From positions 1 through 34,887 of the forward strand of contig JADFKK010000044.1 in the NCBI GenBank assembly GCA_022564995.1: a DNA stretch of 34,887 nt. The letters run 5' to 3'. The first letter of the stretch is position 1; each line of letters opens with the position of its first letter. Positions 30,661 through 34,887 of this stretch are shown one piece after another. This stretch comes from Planctomycetota bacterium (GTDB lineage: Bacteria > Planctomycetota > Planctomycetia > Pirellulales > JADFKK01). A program made the translations under genes and the position numbers. Below the pieces are notes generated by a model. The model saw only the letters and a program-made list of their open reading frames with translations. It was not told where the DNA came from and searched no databases.

Positions 30661-31845
30661 TCAACGCCGCATCGTACCGCCCAGCGACGCATCGCGAAAC
30701 GGCTGGCGGGGTGGGCGGCTCCATTCGAGGATGATTTGGCGGGAGGGCTGCGGGGGCTGGGGTCGCGAAAGTTGGTGACGGGTGGGTGCGGGGCGGCTGG
30801 GAACGGCTGAGGCAGACGGACGCGGTGGCGCGGGACCGCGATTGCGGGAATACCAACCGCCGGCCGCTGGCGTAGTCGTGTGCGACGTGAGGGTTACGCC
30901 GGCCGGTCGCGCGGCGCCCGGCTCGGACGGTCCGACCGGAACCAGATCGTCGGCGGCAATGTCAGCACCGCCGATTTGCGCCACTTGGCCGCCGCGAGAA
31001 ACTCGATAGATCAGGTTCGGACGGGGACGCGGCGTGCGAGCCTGGGGCTCGGCGTTTTCTTGCGGTGGCGTGCCGCTGGCGACTAGCGTCGGCAACGGCG
31101 CTGGTGCCGCTTTCGGATTCGGACTACCGCGCTTGACCCATTCGAGCCAATCTTTTTGCAGCGCGCTAAGGTCTTCGCAGCCATACGACGCCCGGGCGGC
31201 CCGATGCCATTGCTCGTCGCGCATCCCGTCGCCGATGAAGTTGACGAAATGCCGCTTTCCTTTCAGCCCGATCAGATAACGGGCGAGCGAATACCCCTGG
31301 GCGTAGAGCGGCATGATGTCGCTGGGATACTCCTTCATCGCGAACAGCCGGTTGAAGGCGATGCCGCGACCGTTACGCAAGAATCGCACCAGCATCTTGT
31401 GGTGCTTTTGTCGTTCGCTAATGTGTTCGACGGTTGTGCAGGCGCCCTCGTCGGCCCAGCGGGGCAGTGGGCGGCCGAAGTGGGTGGCGAAGACCGTGTG
31501 GGTCACCTCGTGCGGCAAGACCGAATCGAGAATCCGCTCCTTCGATCCTTGAATCGTCATCATGCAGAACAACGGGCCGCCGTCGAAGGGGAATGAGGTT
31601 GCTCCGCCGGCACCAAGCCGCGGCCCGTCATTTACGGTAATCGGACAAGGGGACTCCCAGCGGGGCAGCTCTCGGCCGACCCACTCGATGGCCAAATCTC
31701 GCCGCATCTGCTCGGCCGTTTGGCCAATCTGTTTGGCAAACTGATCGCTGCTGGCGTTGACAATAAAATTCGTCGTGCGGTAACTGGCACCCAACGAACA
31801 CAGACAGGCCGCGAGAATCGCGGCGCGAAAGATGCGAGCTTCCAT
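30661..31845 (-). CDS. Secreted gluzincin-type metallopeptidase (peptidase MA-like)
   Basis: 394 residues with a signal peptide (MEARIFRAAILAACLCSLGA). The zinc site is HEVTH in VLPHEVTHTVFATHFG with a third ligand Glu in WADEGACTTVEH, HExxH-x16-E spacing. A further GRGIAFNRLF and QGYSLARYLIGLKGKRHF follow as in peptidase MA-like proteins. From ~235 on the protein is Pro/Ala-rich and low in complexity (TPRPRPNLIYRV, RPSASAVPSRPAP), with no second domain recognised. AAGGGAG lies before the ATG. Exported, probably degrading proteins outside or in the periplasm. Confidence 0.85.
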   Translation of the reverse strand: MEARIFRAAILAACLCSLGASYRTTNFIVNASSDQFAKQIGQTAEQMRRDLAIEWVGRELPRWESPCPITVNDGPRLGAGGATSFPFDGGPLFCMMTIQGSKERILDSVLPHEVTHTVFATHFGRPLPRWADEGACTTVEHISERQKHHKMLVRFLRNGRGIAFNRLFAMKEYPSDIMPLYAQGYSLARYLIGLKGKRHFVNFIGDGMRDEQWHRAARASYGCEDLSALQKDWLEWVKRGSPNPKAAPAPLPTLVASGTPPQENAEPQARTPRPRPNLIYRVSRGGQVAQIGGADIAADDLVPVGPSEPGAARPAGVTLTSHTTTPAAGGWYSRNRGPAPPRPSASAVPSRPAPTRHQLSRPQPPQPSRQIILEWSRPPRQPFRDASLGGTMRR

Positions 31846-32230
31846 GCTCTATCGCTCCCTTAGATTGTTTCCGGCAACCGCATCCTTGCGGCCACCCAGC
31901 CATCGTGTCCTCGCGTGCAGAGCAAACGCCGAGCCAAAGCAAAGTTCGACTGTCCCGGGCAACCCGTGCTAGCAGACGTAACCTAAAGCGCGGTGCGGTG
32001 TTGCAGCCATAAAAAAATCCGCGGTCGAACAGACGCAATCCAAGTGGTTTGTAACGATTGCAAACGAGCTACCCGATTCGATGTGCGCGACCAACCTAGA
32101 TACGCGTTGCTAGCGGTGCAAGCGCCCGATTGTAGGAGGCGTCTCCGACGGCGATGTAGGAGGCGTCTCCGACGGCGATGTAGAAGCGCCTGATCGCCGT
32201 CGGTGGGCATATCTTAACCCGAAGCGTGAG
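31846..32230. other. Gene-free region with a short GTAG tandem repeat
   Basis: No convincing gene. 32131-32154 and 32155-32178 are two identical 24-base units beginning TGTAGGAGGCGTCTCC, with the palindrome GGAG-GCGT-CTCC, and a third diverged unit begins at 32179 (TGTAGAAGCGCC). A run of seven A near 32010 and the upstream part have no recognised signal other than the peptidase promoter. Confidence 0.7.
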
Positions 32231-32464
32231 TTTTGAAGTTGCGCAAAACAGCCGCGGAGCGGCGACATCGAATAGCCTGGGGCGTGAGCCCCAGGAAATC
32301 GTGGTCGAATTAAGTTCTGAAAGCCCCGGAGGGGCGACATCGGATGACGTCGCACGGTGTCGCCCCTCCGGGGCTTTTCGCTGGAAAACCGACTTATCCT
32401 TGGGGCTGGCGCCCCAGGCTATTCGATGTCGTCCCTCCGGGACTAAAAAAACGCAACTTCAAAA
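32231..32464. repeat. Nested palindrome, outer arms TTTTGAAGTTGCG
   Basis: Outer arms 32231-32243 and 32452-32464 are perfect (TTTTGAAGTTGCG / CGCAACTTCAAAA). Inside, GCGACATCGAATAGCCTGGG with GGCGTGAGCCCC pairs with CTTGGGGCTGGCGCCCCAGG plus CTATTCGATGTCG, and a central AGCCCCGGAGGGGCGACA pairs with TGTCGCCCCTCCGGGGCT. About 230 bases of concentric hairpins. Confidence 0.9.
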
Positions 32465-32523
32465 AGCGCGAGCGACGAAGAAACGGCACCCGCAATTTCC
32501 TCGCTGACGCTTCGGGCTATGAT

Positions 32524-32958
32524 TCACCGGCGACCCGGCGCTTGATCGCCGTCGCCGGCGCCTCCGACAAGCTGCCGCACGAGCGCCTCGTTAGCCGGCG
32601 GAAAATCGTAGTCGCCCAGTTCCTTACGGGCGACCCAACGAAACGGTTCGGCGGGCTGTTGACCGGCATCGACGGGCATCGCGGCAAAAAAGTCCAATCG
32701 TAGCAGCCCGTGATCGTAACGATGCAGCACTTGCGGATAAGCCGCGCCAACACGCACCGCCAGCCCGGTTTCTTCCAAACACTCGCGGGCCGCTGCCTGT
32801 TGCGGCGTTTCATCCGCCTGGATTTTTCCGCCGGGGAATTCCCACAGGCCGGCCAGCGCGACGCCTTCCGGTCGCCGGCCGATCAGAAAGCGTCCATCGT
32901 GCTCGACGACCGCCACGGCAATAGCGACCGCTGCGTCGTTCATTGCGTCATCGTTCAC
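32524..32958 (-). CDS. Nudix hydrolase (MutT-like)
   Basis: 144 residues from a GTG at 32958 that overlaps the fabI stop (GTGA); an ATG at 32943 gives 139. The Nudix box GGKIQADETPQQAAARECLEE followed by TGL fits G-x5-E-x7-REuxEExGu. AVVEHDGRFLIGRRPEG and LAGLWEFPGGK are MutT-like, so hydrolysis of oxidised dNTPs such as 8-oxo-dGTP is likely. It is the second gene of a two-gene unit with fabI; no functional tie is known. Cytoplasmic. Confidence 0.9.
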   Translation of the reverse strand: MNDDAMNDAAVAIAVAVVEHDGRFLIGRRPEGVALAGLWEFPGGKIQADETPQQAAARECLEETGLAVRVGAAYPQVLHRYDHGLLRLDFFAAMPVDAGQQPAEPFRWVARKELGDYDFPPANEALVRQLVGGAGDGDQAPGRR

Positions 32959-33776
32959 TGGGGCGGCGCCTCGTCCAGCAGCCGGCCGGGCGAGCCCATG
33001 ATGTTGAAGCCGGCGTCGACGTGCAGGATGTCGCCGGTTACGCCGTCGGACATGTCCGAAAGCAGGAACGCCCCGGTGCGGCCGACTTCCTCGTGCGTGA
33101 TGTTGCGACCCAGCGGGGCCATCCGTTCGTACAGCGCAAGCATGTCGTCCACCCCGGCGGCCCGTCCGGCCAACGTCCGCACCGGGCCGGCGCTCAGGGC
33201 GTTGACCCGCACGCCGCTCGGGCCGAGGTCATAGGCCAGATACTTCATGCACGAATCGAGCGCCGCCTTGCAGATGCCCATCACGTTATAACCGGGCACC
33301 GGCCGCTCGCCGCCGTAGTAGGTCATCGTCAGAATCGCCGAGCGGTCGCTGAGGATGCCCCGGGCCGCGTTGGCCACGGCCAGCAAACTGTAAGCGCTGA
33401 TCTCCATCGCCAGCTTGAACCCGTCGCGGCTGGTCTCGATCGTGTCGCGTTTCAGATCGTCCAGCGAGGCGTAGGCGATCGAGTGCAGCAAAAAGTCGAT
33501 CTTGCCGAACTCTTCGGCCGCCCGGCTCATCACCGCGGCGATGTTCTCGTCGTTCGTCACGTCGAGCGGCACCAAAAACTTCGCGCTCTCGCACTTGTCG
33601 GTCAGCAGCGACACCCGGCGATGATTTCGCTTCCGCGCATCGTCCGGCCGGTCCGGCAGATGCGTAAACCCACACACGCCGCCTTGGCTCATAATTTCCT
33701 GAGCGATCGCCCAAGCAATCGAATGATCGTTCGCCACGCCCAGGATGAGTCCCTTTTTACCGTCGAACAGCCCCAT
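32955..33776 (-). CDS. fabI: Canonical enoyl-ACP reductase FabI
   Basis: 273 residues. GLILGVANDHSIAWAIAQEI is the FabI cofactor loop; Tyr163 and Lys170 (Y-x6-K in PGYNVMGICK) and Tyr153 in MTYYGGERPVPGY match the E. coli Tyr156, Lys163 and Tyr146. It reduces trans-2-enoyl-ACP with NADH in the last step of fatty-acid elongation. AAAGGAG seven bases before the ATG is a strong ribosome site. It is the housekeeping enzyme, compared with the divergent paralogue at 7453-8253. Its 3' end overlaps the Nudix start. Confidence 0.95.
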   Translation of the reverse strand: MGLFDGKKGLILGVANDHSIAWAIAQEIMSQGGVCGFTHLPDRPDDARKRNHRRVSLLTDKCESAKFLVPLDVTNDENIAAVMSRAAEEFGKIDFLLHSIAYASLDDLKRDTIETSRDGFKLAMEISAYSLLAVANAARGILSDRSAILTMTYYGGERPVPGYNVMGICKAALDSCMKYLAYDLGPSGVRVNALSAGPVRTLAGRAAGVDDMLALYERMAPLGRNITHEEVGRTGAFLLSDMSDGVTGDILHVDAGFNIMGSPGRLLDEAPPQ

Positions 33777-33865
33777 GGTTTGCTCCTTTTGGTTTTCAAA
33801 GTAGACGCGGCATCTTGCCGCGTTAGACGAACACCGGCAATGTTCGCCTCAGGTTACACGCAACA

Positions 33866-34071
33866 TTTGCCCCAAAGGGGCCGCAACATATCAGCCCAGG
33901 GCATCGCCCTGGGATCTCGTGCGGGAAAACTTTCCGGCAGCCCGGAACGGGCGAAACAAAACCCAACTCGCCGGCCACGTTTGTTTCGCCCTTTCAGGGC
34001 TAGGTTGTTCTCCCGCCAAATTTCCCAGGGCGTTGCCCTGGGCTGATATGTTCAGGCCCCTTCGGGGCAAA
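33866..34071. repeat. Nested palindrome, TTTGCCCC...GGGGCAAA family
   Basis: Left half 33867-33915 (TTGCCCCAAAGGGGCC, CATATCAGCCCAGGGC) pairs with right half 34023-34071 (GCCCTGGGCTGATATG, GGCCCCTTCGGGGCAA). The centre holds GCCCGGAACGGGCGAAACAA with TTTCGCCCTTTCAGGGC. No gene is visible in the gap 33777-34270, which must also contain the fabI promoter. Confidence 0.88.
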
Positions 34072-34270
34072 GTTCGGCACGTTCCAACCCAGCAACATAC
34101 CGCTTCGGCGGCGATTGCTCAACGGACTCGGGCGGCCTGCCCACTGACATCAATCTGAACCGCCTGCTTGTCAATTCGACGACGAGGGCTTATAGTGCGT
34201 GCCCGAAGTGATTCTGGATGACCAATGGTACGGCGCCGGTTTGTCGTCGTTTGGCGAGAATACAAGCACC

Positions 34271-34887
34271 ATGACAGAGCGGAACTGGCCTCTTGGCGAA
34301 AGGGATTTGAGTCGGTTGACGGCGGCGGAGGGCGGCTGCGCTGGGGTGCTTTGGGAGAGTCATCGGGCCACCGACGCGGCCGGGTATCTGGAGTCGGTGC
34401 TGCCGGCGGTGGCCGAGACGTTCGAGGGCTCCTTCGCCGCGGTCGTCCGGCCGGAATCCGGCGGCTGGACCACGCTCGGGCAATGTGGCACGCTTGCGGA
34501 TTTGCCGTCGGACCTCTTGGCCGAAGTCGCCGATTCCGGTGAGACCAGGCAACACGACGGCTGGTCCGCAGCCCGCCTGTCCCAAGGTGGCGACGACGTC
34601 CTGGTGATCCATCACCCGGGCGACGAAGACGCTTCAAACATCCTGTCCTCCATCGACGCCCTGGCCGCCACGCTGTCAGTCGGCCTCGCCACGGTGCGCC
34701 ATCGTTACGCGCAGCAGCGGCGCATCCACCGGCTGGAAACGATCCTCGACATCACGCACCAGTGGTATCAGACGCACGAGACGGAGCCGCTGTTGGTCGA
34801 GATGGCCGAGGCCGCCACGCGATTGTTCGAGGCCGATCGGGCCAGCATTTTTCTGTGGGACCGGCCGAACAAGACGCTGGTCGGCCG
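34271..34887 (+). CDS. GAF-domain regulator, N-terminal part (cut by window edge)
   Basis: 205 residues from the ATG at 34271, open to the window end; a GTG at 34199 with GAGGG upstream is a longer option. Residues ~1-135 are an unrecognised region (LTAAEGGCAGVLWESHRATD, then SFAAVVRPESGGWTTLG) that itself resembles a degenerate sensory module. A linker helix VRHRYAQQRRIHRLETILDI leads into a GAF domain (HETEPLLVEMAEAATRLFE, ADRASIFLWDRPNKTLVG). GAF domains sense small molecules; the output domain (sigma-54 activator, kinase or cyclase) lies outside the window. Confidence 0.75.
   Translation, partial: MTERNWPLGERDLSRLTAAEGGCAGVLWESHRATDAAGYLESVLPAVAETFEGSFAAVVRPESGGWTTLGQCGTLADLPSDLLAEVADSGETRQHDGWSAARLSQGGDDVLVIHHPGDEDASNILSSIDALAATLSVGLATVRHRYAQQRRIHRLETILDITHQWYQTHETEPLLVEMAEAATRLFEADRASIFLWDRPNKTLVG

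Noticed and set aside
1..34887. tRNA, rRNA or riboswitch genes
   Set aside because: No cloverleaf, rRNA stretch or known riboswitch core was recognised on either strand by eye; this is not a substitute for a covariance-model search.

Overview
The window looks like chromosomal DNA of a GC-rich planctomycete, most likely of the Pirellulales type, seen here without database access. The signs are two PEP-CTERM proteins, two twin-arginine Gfo/Idh/MocA oxidoreductases, a secreted DUF1080 protein, a PD40/S9 peptidase, and gaps packed with many families of short palindromes. No rRNA, tRNA or CRISPR array was seen.

Layout. (1) 1-1801: the 5' end of ilvD (minus, cut by the window edge), a secreted DUF1080 protein and a HAD phosphatase. 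(2) 2007-8253: a plus-strand fatty-acid-type cluster of ketosynthase, acyl carrier protein, two CrtI-like FAD oxidoreductases, a FabZ-like dehydratase and a divergent FabI-like reductase. A canonical fabI lies separately at 32955-33776, so this cluster looks like a dedicated unusual-lipid pathway; its make-up partly resembles proposed ladderane loci. (3) 8427-11422: a secreted phosphoesterase, csrA and two unrecognised proteins. (4) 11469-12800: a Y1 (HUH) transposase-like gene made of two fused Y1 domains. The first keeps the Tyr but has lost HUH; the second keeps HUH but stops before the Tyr. It is bracketed by REP-like palindromes, and its stop codon lies inside one of them. (5) 12895-14826: a class III nucleotide cyclase with TPRs, and a type II toxin-antitoxin pair whose toxin is frameshifted. 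(6) 15130-22464: export and catabolic genes (two Gfo/Idh/MocA, ApbE, an S9 peptidase, a truncated SGNH hydrolase). (7) 22465-24152: an ISKra4-like insertion sequence joining two truncated genes, the SGNH hydrolase on one side and a TOPRIM-like partner of an AAA ATPase (probable defence pair) on the other. (8) 25946-34887: an exported PCMT-type methyltransferase, an HpcH/HpaI aldolase, two duplicated PEP-CTERM genes with related leaders, a secreted metallopeptidase, Nudix plus fabI, and the start of a GAF-domain regulator.

A theme across the window is palindromes led by GTAG, often as two inverted copies (REPIN-like), lying at gene ends and in two cases supplying the TAG stop codon. Together with the Y1-type gene this suggests an active or recently active REP/RAYT economy. 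The two strongest leads for something undescribed are the fused double-Y1 protein with its repeats and the KS/ACP/double-desaturase lipid cluster.
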